The notes below the pieces were generated by a model, which saw only the letters and a list, made by a program, of their open reading frames with translations, searched no databases and was not told where the DNA came from. From Actinostola sp. cb2023 (Eukaryota > Cnidaria > Anthozoa > Actiniaria > Actinostolidae): a stretch of DNA of 64,000 nt. The stretch spans positions 186,001-250,000 of the forward strand of contig JAUJYZ010001484.1 in the NCBI GenBank assembly GCA_033675265.1, written 5' to 3'. This document shows positions 22,331-33,073 of this stretch, one piece after another. Position numbers and translations under genes: made by a program. Numbering within the stretch: position 1 is the stretch's first letter; each line of letters starts with the position of its first letter.

Positions 22331-23953
22331 GTGTTACCAAAGTCTGTAAAATTACCGAACAAGCCAATCGAATGTGAGATTTGCAAAGAATCCTTTGCGG
22401 CGAAGAAGTACCTTGATTCACATGTACGATGGAAACATGGCAGCGATCTATTAAACATCAAATCCAAACCAGTGATTACTTCCAGCTACACTGAAAGCGG
22501 AAAGGTATCTAATAATGAGTGCACACTGGTGCTAGATGACCCGAGTGTGGTGGATACGAGAGAGCACGAGGTGGCAAAACCTGAAAACAGGAGAGGAAGC
22601 AGCCAGCGAAGGTCATACACTGTTGAATTTAAGGCAAAGACTCTTGAACGGCTAGACTTTTTCAGTGAACTAAAGGTTAAAAAGAAGTGGGAAAAGGTTG
22701 CACAAGAACAAGGAGTTAGCAAGTCGCTTGTCGTAAAATGGAACAATATAAGGGATAAGATAAAAGCCGAATCTGAACGCAACAAGCAAAAGAAAAATGC
22801 TGGAGGTGTGAAGTCGACAAGACAAAGGAGAAAGCTTGTAGGTGACAAAGCAAAGAACAGTGAGAAATATCCCTTAGCATCAGCACGAGTTATTGTTGAA
22901 TTTAAATTAAGGAGAGCGAAAGGATGCAAAGTATCAAAGCTATGGCTAAAGAAAAAAATGAAATCCAAAATCGAAGAATGCTATGGAAAAGAAGAAGCAT
23001 GTAAGTTTAAAGGAAGTGGTAACTGGTTTCAGAGATTTAAGAAACGACATGGTATTTCATTCAGGAGAAGAACAAACAAGAAAAAAGATGCAGCTGATGA
23101 GGGAAGAGAAAGAATCCAGAAATTTCACCGTGACCTAAGGGAGGCTGTTAAGTCAAGGAGAAGACGAGTTAATTCAACTCAGGATGTGAAGTATGGGCGG
23201 TGGACACCACAGAACCGGTACAATATAGACCAAGTTCCCCTGCCCTTTGTTGTAGAACAGGACAAAACATATGATGTAACAGGTAACAAGCAAGTTTGGG
23301 TTTCTCAACCCTCTTCTGGTCTTGACAAAAGGCAGGCTACACTGCAGCTGTGCATACGGGCAGAGGGAGATCAACATGTAAAACCTGCAATTGTGTTCCG
23401 AGGTAAAGGGAACGTGTTTAGTGCTGAGAAAGCCCAATATGATCAAGATGTTGATGTGTATTTTCAAAGTTCTGCCTGGATGGACACCCAGTTAAACCAG
23501 GAATGGGTAAGAAGGACATTGATACCAGGGATTGGAACTTCTCCCCAAGAGAAAGTCATATTTGCTGATAATGTTGGATTTCAACAAGAGAAGGGCTTTC
23601 ATGAAATGTGTAGGAAGAATATCAATGCCATCATTTATCTGCTCCCAGAAAATCATACAGACAAAGTACAGCCTATAGATGCTGGGTTTGGAAAACAGAT
23701 GAAGGCAAAGTTTGGTGAAGCAATGGATAAATGGCTAGAGGAGGATGATAATTTGGACATGTGGCATGATAGATTAAGTGCGAAGAAAAGGAGAATCCTC
23801 ATGACACAGTGGGCCGGAGAAGCATGGAGGAAGCTCTCCTTAGACAAGATGTTCGCTAAGAAACTTTTCATGAAGACTGGTTGTCTAATGACAGCTGATG
23901 GCTCTGATGATAATATGATCAGACCTCAAGGGCTAGAGCCATACAGTTTTTAA
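22331..23953 (+). CDS. pogo/Tigger transposase (C2H2 finger, HTH_psq, CENP-B HTH, DDE)
   Basis: The open frame begins at a GTG, so the true start is uncertain. An ATG at 22255 opens another frame whose peptide may be the real N-terminus after a splice or a 1-nt change. The protein shows a C2H2 finger (CEICKESFAAKKYLDSHVRW), a Psq-type HTH (YTVEFKAKTLERLDFF...GVSKSLVVKWNN), a CENP-B-like HTH (NWFQRFKKRHGISFRRR) and the DDE_1 catalytic core. Catalytic blocks are NIDQVPLPF, VIFADNVGFQ and VQPIDAGFGK. The core has no internal stops, so it may still be catalytically competent. It lies between TIRs with TA flanks and is divergent from the HIRAN gene. Confidence 0.88.
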   Translation: MLPKSVKLPNKPIECEICKESFAAKKYLDSHVRWKHGSDLLNIKSKPVITSSYTESGKVSNNECTLVLDDPSVVDTREHEVAKPENRRGSSQRRSYTVEFKAKTLERLDFFSELKVKKKWEKVAQEQGVSKSLVVKWNNIRDKIKAESERNKQKKNAGGVKSTRQRRKLVGDKAKNSEKYPLASARVIVEFKLRRAKGCKVSKLWLKKKMKSKIEECYGKEEACKFKGSGNWFQRFKKRHGISFRRRTNKKKDAADEGRERIQKFHRDLREAVKSRRRRVNSTQDVKYGRWTPQNRYNIDQVPLPFVVEQDKTYDVTGNKQVWVSQPSSGLDKRQATLQLCIRAEGDQHVKPAIVFRGKGNVFSAEKAQYDQDVDVYFQSSAWMDTQLNQEWVRRTLIPGIGTSPQEKVIFADNVGFQQEKGFHEMCRKNINAIIYLLPENHTDKVQPIDAGFGKQMKAKFGEAMDKWLEEDDNLDMWHDRLSAKKRRILMTQWAGEAWRKLSLDKMFAKKLFMKTGCLMTADGSDDNMIRPQGLEPYSF

Positions 23954-24513
23954 TTTTATTTTTCATTCCTCATTTAGAATGGCAGCTTGGAACTAGTTTT
24001 CTTGGTATCAACTTTGAAAGGGCATTTCAGAGAACTGACTATGAGTTTGTTTGAACATATGTTTTGTTAAGGACATACAGCCTTTCGGCATTATAGTATA
24101 AATGATTACTGTACATTTGATATGTATTACGAGATGATATTTATAATATATTTAAGTGAAATTCATATGAAAATACAGTACAGTATAAGAACCTATTTTA
24201 AGAACCTTGGTAGCCTAAATTTGCTTTAAGTACCATTTATATAAGAACCTGTTTAGGCTAAATTGAAAAATTAAGGTTCTTATACGCGGGTTTTTACTGT
24301 ATATATATTAGCAGCTTTTGTTTCTTAAAAACTGCATTACACTGCGTTTGCATATCGCAAAACCAAAGAGTGAACGTTCTTGACTGTGTATATGGTACTT
24401 TGTATCTCTTATTACTGTTTCGGCTGATATGTTTCAAGTGTACTATACTTATAATCACTATTTCACCAAATACGTTTTTCCAGGTTTTCTGAATTGTACG
24501 TTATTTATCATTA

Positions 24514-24791
24514 ATATACAGCGATTTGCAAAAATACTGTAAAAATCAATATCGATCGATATATCAATATATCGGGTGCATTGTGGGTAATTTTCATCAT
24601 AAAATGGTTGAATAAGCCCTCTAAAGTTAATTTGTTTCAATTGTTTTTTCACATACATACTACAAAGGTTACTTGGGTTTAGATTCAGGCTTTATAATAG
24701 CTAAATTCAAAGAATTAGGATTATGCAAATTACTATATATCGATATATCGATATATTAAATTTTACAGAATTTTTGCAAATCGCTGTATAT
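24514..24791. mobile_element. About 278-bp MITE with ATATACAGCGATTTGCAAAA ends
   Basis: The left end at 24514 and the inverse right end at 24791 share about 50 bp of inverted repeat. This includes TTTGCAAAAAT, CTGTAAAA and runs of ATCGATATATC. The target duplication is AT-rich and not uniquely definable. Confidence 0.7.
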
Positions 24792-24813
24792 ATTAATTGC
24801 TTTTAGATCAAAG

Positions 24814-24930
24814 ATGTCTCCAATTCACTCGTGCATTCTATGCCATCAAAATCAAGAACTCACTATTTTACCGTGCTGTAACCATTATGTCCATGAATTG
24901 TGCATAGAACATCATTTTATTTTAATTTAA
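24814..24930 (+). CDS. RING-H2-like micro-ORF
   Basis: ATG to TAA encodes 38 residues with CILCHQNQELTILPCCNHYV, then HELCIEHHF. The spacing C-x2-C...C-x-H-x3-H-x2-C fits the first half of a RING-H2 zinc finger, the core of many E3 ubiquitin ligases. A TTTTAG acceptor just upstream suggests this is an exon of a longer or truncated gene. It directly follows the MITE at 24514-24791. Confidence 0.4.
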   Translation: MSPIHSCILCHQNQELTILPCCNHYVHELCIEHHFILI

Positions 24931-25481
24931 TACCGTCTAATCTTACATTTACGTGTCCACACTGTACTGTAATTTAAAATCCATATAAAGCCGATGATCC
25001 ATTTTATTTTCAAACATTTGGCATTCCATTTCCGTTCGTGAGATAAACTACGTATCTCACGTCAAAACATTTCACCACACAAAATTGGTAAGATAGTGGA
25101 TACTTTTTTGGTATTCACTCTCAATTCAAATAACATTCCATATTAACTAATTTTTCAACTGCGTCACGTTTAAAATATATTGTCTTTTTTTATTTCAGAT
25201 TTAATTTCCTCGTTTGTCAAAATGTAAGTAACTGTTATACATTTTTATCTTGTTAAACATGTTCATTTAAATGAATTAATTACTCGGGCTACCGTGGTAG
25301 CCAAGTCTAAATCTGCAGTTTGTGTCATGTATCTATCTTTTCGTCGAGGAATGACAGGAATGTCTGTAATAAGGTTTTCGATTGGCTCAAAAATAATCGA
25401 AACAATAGCAACGTATTTCATGGTGACGTACGTACATGACTCATGAGCGTATTCGTCGTCCGCCATTAGTTATTTGAAAGG
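24931..25481. other. AT-rich spacer upstream of the Helentron module
   Basis: A short minus-strand ORF (25466-25263, starting MADDEYAHES) diverges from the Helentron module, but I recognise nothing in it. GAGATAAACTACGTATCTC is a small inverted repeat near 25040. Confidence 0.4.
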
Positions 25482-27184
25482 ATGTTGTTCGAAGTTATCC
25501 GTCGTCTTTTTCTCCAAATGCTCACTATGCTTACAAATGCACACATCGTTCGCGGTAGGTCCACACCAAAAGATGTTGAGCGATTTATGAAGGGGTCGGT
25601 CCGCGAACTCAAAGAGAAATCAAATGAGAAGCTAACTAGCACAGCTATTGACCAAACTATGACTACAGTACAGCCTTGACTATCAACTCTTGTACTGAAA
25701 AGTACTACTCAGATACTGATGAATACCAGACTCCTGATGTGAAGAATTCAGATGCTGTCAAAGAAAACAAGTCAACCTTGATCCCGGCCTTGATGTACGA
25801 CAAGAAGTACGAAACATTCGCCATCTTGGAAGCACACGTTAAGGATAGTAATCAAATGAATTATAGTACGCAAAAAAAAACGCTTTAAACTTGAAAACAT
25901 CAAAGTGAATATGATGACTATATTACTTTTTTGCGTTTCAGTTATTATTGGTACAATGTATGCGTCACAAAATATTACTTTTGTGTTGCTCTTCTCGAGT
26001 GTATCTCTTACAACGTTGTGCATATTAAAGTGTTCTTGTTATGTCATCAGCAGAAGCTGTTGTGAATACATTTGATGATCATGATATAGTAGAGAAAGCT
26101 ATGCAGTTATATGTAAATATTCATCATGATGATTCAATGACAATAAAGATGAGAAAAGACTGTAGATCTCGTTATGCGAAGTTTGTTTATTATAATTACA
26201 ACCATGTTGTATGCTCCTGTCATGGCGGTCGGCGTGATCGTGAACCAAGCAGAATTCCAGTGAAAAAACTGACACGTCTTTTACAAAAGAGCAGAAAACT
26301 AAGGAGATTTATATCTGGAAGAATATCCTGAAAAATAAAGGGCTGAAAGTGAAAGATCATAAAACGAGGTATGAGAATCACGTGCTGAACTTTATAAGCT
26401 TACATAAAGTTAGAAAAAAAAATGCTTCCAAACGACTAAAGAAATGTCATTCACCTGAGATTTCTCCTAGGAGAGAAACACACGAATAAGGCAAGTAAAT
26501 ATTATCCACTATTTAGGTGTACTGTTCCAAATACTTACAAGACTCAATCACAGAGCAAATTGTTGCAAGTTCAGCCTTTGTAGAGATATAGAAAACCATC
26601 CAGGACCTTCACATTATATTGATCCCAGTAAAACAATTGTTGCTCCCTATAGTCAAGATAATGTTGCATTATTTGGTGTCAATGCTGGTCGTCAGTGTGT
26701 AGCTATGTCACTGTCTGCTCTGATATATAACCACATAAATTCAATTACTTCCCCAATGGGCTTGGCAAACATCATGAATATTGGAAATCAATTATATTCG
26801 ACATTATCAAGGTTATACAACCAAGCTTTCTTGCTATTAACAGAATTACCTGGAATGATCACACTGTTCAATACTAATTATCAGCTTCAATACAGTCCAA
26901 GTTATACTGGCAGTATACATGGTGCCTGTACATTATAATTAGATGATTTCATTTACTGTATGCCCCTGGATAATGCTTTGCAATTATTAATAAGAGAAAA
27001 TTACAAATCATTTGTTTTGACTATTGGATGTAGTACTATGGCCATTTATTGTACTACCGATGGCCCTATATTGAAAATATTTGACTCCCATGCTCGAGAT
27101 TCATTTGGTATGCCTCATCCTAAAGGAACTTGTGTATTGTTAGAAGTACAAACTGTAAATGAATTAAAAAATAAAACAAAATAA
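25482..27184 (+). pseudogene. Helentron-type N-terminal module with papain-fold protease, plus-strand copy, truncated
   Basis: Several frames carry the pieces of one protein in order. They are a leader with GRSTPKDVERFMK (25482-25679), hydrophobic segments (about 25905-26040), a basic CRSRYAKFVYYN...PVKKLTRLLQKSRKLRR block (26041-26331), a 2A-like motif (26585-26608) and a protease-like domain. That domain has GVNAGRQCVAMSLSALIY (likely Cys nucleophile), LTELPGMITLFNTNYQLQYS and IFDSHARDSFGMPHPKGTC (likely His). The Q-C and FDSH arrangement recalls OTU/C76-type deubiquitinases. The module resembles parts of cnidarian Helentrons known to me from memory. It ends in an A-rich stretch at 27184 before the rest of the element. 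At least three frame changes or stops make it non-functional as it stands. Confidence 0.6.
26585..26608 (+). other. Degenerate 2A-like ribosome-skipping motif
   Basis: The codons read DIENHPGP, preceded by LCR. The 2A consensus is D-(V/I)-E-x-N-P-G-P, so one key residue (N to H) is changed. It sits directly before the protease-like domain. Confidence 0.55.
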
Positions 27185-27898
27185 AATAAAATAAAAAACT
27201 GTTTATTTAAGTGTTCAGTGTGTTCTAGCGCTTGCACACTAATTGGGGGACACTGTACTCTCACACACACTAATGAATTATTTCCAAACTCTGTATAACG
27301 CTATAACAGTTCAAGTGTTTCATTTGACCTGTTTGACCATTTGAGGGTGTAAACTAGTTAGTTCTCACACCCTTTTTATGCAAGCAAAAAGAACAAGGAT
27401 TATTCATATTTGGACCTTACTACCTCGATTTGATGCTTTGTGTGTCACCAGTGCACTGATGCATAGAAAGTCATCAATACCCAGGAAGCCCGAGTGCATG
27501 CATTTATGCGTCTAGTTACTTTTATTAGGCCAATGACAACTGATCAAGGAATTCAGTTTTGGGCTTTTCGTCCTTTCCGCATTATTTTGAACAAGACCCT
27601 GGTAGCAGGGTTCACTCGTTCCCTGGTGCCGGATTGAGCCAGTACATGGGGGTGTGGATTTCTAAGGCCGTGGTGGAAGTTTGTATATGAGTTTGATTTT
27701 CGCTTCTAGAAAGCCTCCCTTTCTACCTTGTTCTTCAAGTAATTGGAGTAATTGAAATTTATTTTCCGGATAAATGTGATATTATTTGATGAGTTATGTA
27801 TTTGTACTTTGTTTATGCTGTGTGCACCGCAGCTGACCATCCATTCCCTTTGTGAATTAAACTTGTAGATGTAGATGTTGAGCGAAGGGAAAATAAAA
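27185..27898. other. Spacer between the two opposed Helentron copies
   Basis: It contains an A-rich tail, then an inverted copy (27198-27270) of the repeat found at 13272, then AT-rich sequence without a recognisable gene. Confidence 0.5.
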
Positions 27899-28773
27899 TT
27901 AGTTAGAGGTGTTGTTTGTGATGCTGGGGTTCCTGTGGTGTAATTTACTGTTATAAAATAAATTGGCATGCTCATAAATAGCATCTAATGTAACCGGTTT
28001 CCAATAACCACAAGACAGGACAAGAGAAAAACATATACAGTAAACTGAAATGAGACAACACTGTTTATTCTGACCAATATGCATGTTACCATGGTTGTCG
28101 AGAATAGCACATAAATTTTTACCAACATTTTCAGTAACATTTGAAACACAGTCATTTTGTTTATCATTGTGTATACCTTTAAGCTCAAATAAAACATCAT
28201 TTGTATATAGAGATTGGAAGTATTCCTTTAAATCATTTAATATATGGGCCTCCAGCAATACACAAGTCCCTTGACTATGGGGCATGCCAAATGAATCTCT
28301 AGCATGGGAATCAAATATTTTGAAACTACCTTATACAGTACAATAAATACCGACTGTTACACATCCTATTGTCAATACAAAAGAATTAAAGGTTTCTCCT
28401 GTTAAAGATTGAAGCATGTTCTAGTGACATGGAGTACATAAAGCCTTCAATTGAAGAATCACCATGCAATCTTCCTGTATAACTTCCACTGTACTGAAGT
28501 TGATAATTACAGTCATATACTGTTTATCATTGTGGGTAATTCTGTTAACATTAAATAAGACTGATGACATAATCTTGATAAGGTAGAGTACAAGTCATTA
28601 CCAATATTCATGATTTGAATCAAGTCACTTGATGACGCAATTGATTTTGTATCCTTGTAAATAAGAGCACATAAAGTCATCGCTGTACATTGCTCTCCTG
28701 CATTTTGACCAAATACTGGCACATTACCTTGGCAATAAGGTGCATGGATTGTCATACTAGGACTAATGTGAGT

Positions 28774-28797
28774 AGGACCAGTTTTTTTTTCTATATC
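28774..28797 (-). other. Second degenerate 2A-like motif
   Basis: The codons read DIEKKTGP after LCR, again just before the protease domain. Compared with D-I-E-x-N-P-G-P, two positions have changed. The two copies have lost different residues, which points to an intact 2A in their ancestor. Confidence 0.5.
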
Positions 28798-28902
28798 TCT
28801 ACAAAGGCAGAAATGGCAATAATTAAGTCTGTGATTGAGACTCTTATAAACAGGTAGTTGTTAATTACAATAATTATTGGAAGCTTGATTATTTCTCACA
28901 GG

Positions 28903-28952
28903 CTTTGTATTTGTTTTATTGTATTGTATTGTATTGTTTTATTGTATTGTAT
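28903..28952. repeat. TATTG pentanucleotide microsatellite
   Basis: TTGTATTGTATTGTATTG units with one TTTTATTG interruption, inside the minus-strand Helentron copy. Confidence 0.9.
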
Positions 28953-29924
28953 TACATGTACATGTAGATGTCTTCCCTTTCATATTATGTGGATGTTTTC
29001 TTGGTTTACAGACACCTTTTGTCTTCATCACTGTATAACTTACTTCCAAGATTGAATGTGTGAATATATTGATGGACTCTTGATGATTTGGGTACATTTT
29101 TTGCAATGTATTTTCTTTTGAGCCTCCTTATTTTTCTGCTTTTGTATAAAGCACGTGTAAGTCGCCTCACTGGAATTCTGCTGCTCGGTTCTCTATCACG
29201 AACTGCATGGTAATTTAATGGTATTTGGTAGTTGTATCTACATATACTAACATCATAGTAGTTGTATTTAATACGGTTATAATAAATAAACTTTGCATAT
29301 CGTGATCTACATGTTTTTATTGATATAAACTCTGAAACCTTCTCATCAGTATTTACAGATAATTCGCTTGCTTTCTCAAATATATCACAATCATAACTGT
29401 TTAAGCTTAAATGTAGATAGGTAGCACAGCAATAGGAAGCATAAACTTGTATGTAAACAATACTCGCAATCATGACACAAATAATGCAAAGTAAAGTCCA
29501 CTTCACCTTGATGTTAGATATATAATAAGTCCTGACAGTCCTGTGTTTAGAAACTTTAGTCGGTAAACATCGTGGGTTGCTTTCACTTTCAGGATTGTAG
29601 TTCATAAATATACAACAGTTTAACTTAACAGTTTGTATAATAAAGGCTTTCATTCATAACATATTGATCGTAATTTATAACTTTGGCATTGTTTATAACT
29701 TTGGCATTCGCTTTCATAGCTTTCGTAACATGTTGATCGAGTATAACTTTGGCTTTCGTGGCATTCAAGGCTTTCATGGCTTTCATGTGTTCGCGGAACA
29801 ATCCATATTTCCTAAAACGCTCAACGTCTTTTAGTGTAGATTTACCACGAACGGTGTGTGCATTTGTAAGCATTTCGATCGTAAAGAGGAAAAAACAGAA
29901 GACAGATACCTTCACCACCTTCAC

Positions 29925-30519
29925 TTGACTTTCTCCGTCGATCGAGACTGCAAAACGTCGATCGCTGCAACCTCATGGTCAGTCTTGTGGTCTCGTCCCA
30001 GTCCCACTCGATTGCAGATTTGCGACGGGATAAAAAAAAATAGGATCTGTTTTTATACCTCACGAGTAATTACCCAATTGACCAATGGTCACAAACGACA
30101 CAACAGAACGAAGTAAACAGACAACAAAGACAATATCTTAAACGAATTACCTTTCACAGAAACTATAACCTTGGCGAAACTGTGACACAACATTTTAATT
30201 TTATGGATGTTACTGGAAATCTTCTGTTTTGGGCTAAATATATTTCTTGGACATATTGCGCTAGTTGTAAAATGTAACAACAAATTACACCAAATTACAA
30301 GAACAGGCCACAACTGAAGACCAAAAGAGAGTGTACATGTTCGAAAGACCGTTACATAATTCCAAAGTACCTTGATATTCCCATCTGTCTCCATTCTTTT
30401 AACTACTAATGAAATTCTAACACTGTGCCCCTTTAATTTACACTCTGGCAATTCCACGAGACAGCAACACGGATATCGACAAAAGAAATGGTTTTCGAGT
30501 ATCATGGTCTACTGTCTCT
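29925..30519. other. Spacer without recognised gene
   Basis: It contains GTCGATCG-rich words near 29935-29965 and no convincing ORF. It may include the 5' flank of the minus-strand Helentron copy. Confidence 0.4.
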
Positions 30520-30915
30520 GTGGAAGACAAAATTAATGCTCTCGTTAACCCTGCTTCTCAATTTAAATGCACTCTAGCTTATTGCTACTTAACTACTGAT
30601 AATGAATCTAGATATGCTCATTTTATCGCACTTCGTGAGACGTATCTCACACAAAATAAACTCCTCAATATGTACGATTATCGTGAGAATGATGGGGTAG
30701 AGTGTGCATTGTGGCCTCACCTTTATCCCAAGCATTCTTGGTGCGAGACGCGCCTCAGCGGTAATACCAGTAGGCAAAGTACTAAAGTTTCATTCATGAC
30801 TAAATTCTTGATTATTCTCTTGATTACGAATTGTTACAATTCGTGTATGATCGCTGGTTATTCAACACTAACAGCCCATCAGTTAAATATGCCATTTTGC
30901 CGTACACAAGATTAA
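30520..30915 (+). pseudogene. Helentron/Helitron polyprotein fragment (region before the HUH Rep domain)
   Basis: The open segment has INALVNPASQFKCTLAYCYL, ESRYAHFIALRETYL, ECALWPHLYPKHSWCET and RQSTKVSFMTK. In Helentron proteins of cnidarians, as I remember them, this block sits upstream of the Rep endonuclease core. Similarity stops after SFMTK and the last 35 residues look unrelated. No HUH motif or helicase follows, so it is a short relic. Confidence 0.6.
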
Positions 30916-31268
30916 CGTTTAAAATCATCATATTCAGAAGTCGATTCCTCTGTTTTCACTTCATTCATTGTTTTTAGAAGAAAACACCAAATTCCAATTT
31001 GGAAAAAATTTTTTTTAAAGTATTGTCCCCTTTGACAGGTATTCTTGAATTAATGAAATTTAGCATTTTCTATTTAATTTACTTTCCTGCAACTTTACAT
31101 TTGTTGTTTTCCTTTTCATGATGGCATGTTAACTTTTGAAAATAAATTAATCTATATGATCCATGCCATTACTATTTTATTTTCCTCAACCCTTTTGCCC
31201 AATGTTTCATCTAGGGCAAAGTGATTGTGCTTCCTCATTATAAAGAATTATTTCATTGGAAATACGGA
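30916..31268. other. AT-rich spacer before the satellite
   Basis: No ORF or repeat structure is recognised. Confidence 0.5.
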
Positions 31269-32577
31269 AATACATAAATGTATGCTTTCCTGCCTATCAA
31301 ATGAGGGAATCCGTAAATTTATGCTCTCCCTGCCTACCAAATGAGGGAATCCATAAATTTATGCTTTCCTGCCTACCAAATGAGGGAATCCATAAATTTA
31401 TGTGCTCCCTGCCTACCAAATGAGGGAATCCATAAATGTATGCTCTCCCTGCCTACCAAATGAGGGAATCCATAAATTTATGTGCTCCCTGCCTACCAAA
31501 TGAGGGAATCCATAAATGTATGCTCTCCCTGCCTACCAAATGAGGGAATCCATAAATTTATGTGCTCCCTGCCTACCAAATGAGGGAATCCATAAATGTA
31601 TGCTCTCCCTGCCTACCAAATGAGGGAATCCATACATTTATGTGCTCCCTGCCTACCAAATGAGGGAATCCATAAATGTATGCTCTCATTGCCTACCAAA
31701 TGAGGGAATCCATAAATGTATGCTCTCCCTGCCTACCAAATGAGGGAATCCATAAATTTATGTGCTCCCTGCCTACCAAATGAGGGAATCCATAAATGTA
31801 TGCTCTCCCTGCCTACCAAATGAGGGAATCCATAAATTTATGTGCTCCCTGCCTACCAAATGAGGGAATCCATAAATGTATGCTCTCATTGCCTACCAAA
31901 TGAGGGAATCCATAAATGTATGCTCTCCCTGCCTACCAAATGAGGGAATCCATAAATTTATGTGCTCCCTGCCTACCAAATGAGGGAATCCATAAATGTA
32001 TGCTCTCCCTGCCTACCAAATGAGGGAATCCATAAATTTATGTGCTCCCTGCCTACCAAATGAGGGAATCCATAAATGTATGCTCTCATTGCCTACCAAA
32101 TGAGGGAATCCATAAATGTATGCTCTCCCTGCCTACCAAATGAGGGAATCCATAAATTTATGTGCTCCCTGCCTACCAAATGAGGGAATCCATAAATTTA
32201 TGCTCTTCCTGCCTTCCAAATGAGGGAATCCATAAATGTATGCTCTCCCTGCCTACCAAATGAGGGAATCCATAAATTTATGTGCTCCCTGCCTACCAAA
32301 TGAGGGAATCCATAAATTTATGCTCTTCCTGCCTTCCAAATGAGGGAATCCATAAATGTATGCTCTTCCTGCCTACCAAATGAGGGAATCCATAAATGTA
32401 TGCTCTTCCTGCCTACCAAATGAGGGAAACCATAAATTTATGCTATCCCTGCCTCCCAAATGAGGGAATCCATCAATTTATGCTCTCCCTGCACCAAATG
32501 AGGGAATCCATAAATTTATGCTCTCCCTGCACCAAACGAGGGAATCCATAAATTTATGCTCTCCCTGCCTACCAAAT
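31269..32577. repeat. 40-bp satellite, about 32 copies, with dimeric higher-order pattern
   Basis: The unit is CTGCCTACCAAATGAGGGAA followed by TCCATAAAT(G/T)TATG and a variable GCTCTCC/TGTGCTCC/GCTCTCATT part. Types alternate as A-B pairs, with a CTCATT type inserted about every 180 bp. The outermost units are the most diverged, and the last two are shortened to about 36 bp. The array has no ORF. Confidence 0.97.
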
Positions 32578-33073
32578 GTTGTTTTCAAATAGAATGAGTC
32601 TCAAATCGAGTGAATTGTCAACTGAAATACTGCATATTTATTAATTTGACTGTCCATTCCTGCTGTACAACTGAGTAGGTTTCCCGATAGGGGACTTATT
32701 TTAACATGATCATTTTAGCCATTTTTTTGTTCGCTGCCACATTTTGTTTTTAGTTACTTTTCTCCTTGAAGTTTTCCAATAAGACGAAAAATTCTATAAG
32801 GCAAAAAAAATATGCCGGCCTGCTTGGCTTAGCGTGAAAGCTTGCAAACAGCAAGCCATTCATCTCTTGTTATAGGATCTTACGTGAGAGCGTTCTTACA
32901 CAATATATCGTTGCTTGAAATCTTTGTCGCTTCTTGTTGATGCCTGTCATCGATCGATTTCTTTGAATGGATCTACAAACTACGGCTATACAATTTTCAT
33001 AGCAGAAATGTGGATTGGTATTTCATCTATAAATATTTATTGGTTCTCATTCCAATTAAATGTAGGTGCCTAA
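32578..33073. other. AT-rich spacer after the satellite
   Basis: Nothing coding is recognised. Confidence 0.5.

Larger units (their letters stand above)
15373..24299 (+). mobile_element. pogo/Tigger DNA transposon carrying transposase and HIRAN gene, split by a Gypsy element
   Basis: The left end CAGTAAAAACCCGCGTATAA at 15373 and its exact complement ending at 24299 give perfect TIRs of about 26 bp, flanked by TA (15371-15372 and 24300-24301). AAGAACCT words recur in both subterminal regions. Without the 5.8-kb Gypsy insertion the element is about 3.15 kb. It holds a divergent pair: the HIRAN ORF on the minus strand and the DDE transposase on the plus strand. The perfect TIRs suggest fairly recent movement. 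Confidence 0.85.
27899..29924 (-). pseudogene. Helentron-type N-terminal module with papain-fold protease, minus-strand copy
   Basis: This is the mirror of the 25.5-27.2 kb copy, but diverged. From 29924 down there is a leader with RGKSTLKDVERFRKYG. A longer ORF (29653-29006) follows, with a hydrophobic helix (WTLLCIICVMIASIVYIQVY), CRSRYAKFIYYN and IPVRRLTRALYKSRKIRRLK. Next comes a 2A-like motif (28797-28774), then GQNAGEQCTAMTLCALIY with the likely catalytic Cys (28755-28513). The C-terminal half of the domain is at 28285-27899, with TCVLLEAHILNDLKEYFQSL. It reaches further downstream than the plus-strand copy. Frame breaks and the TATTG microsatellite at 28.9 kb show decay. Confidence 0.6.

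Noticed and set aside
31269..32577. Regular repeats that could suggest a CRISPR array
   Set aside because: There are no unique spacers; units are contiguous 40-bp satellite monomers in a eukaryotic context.
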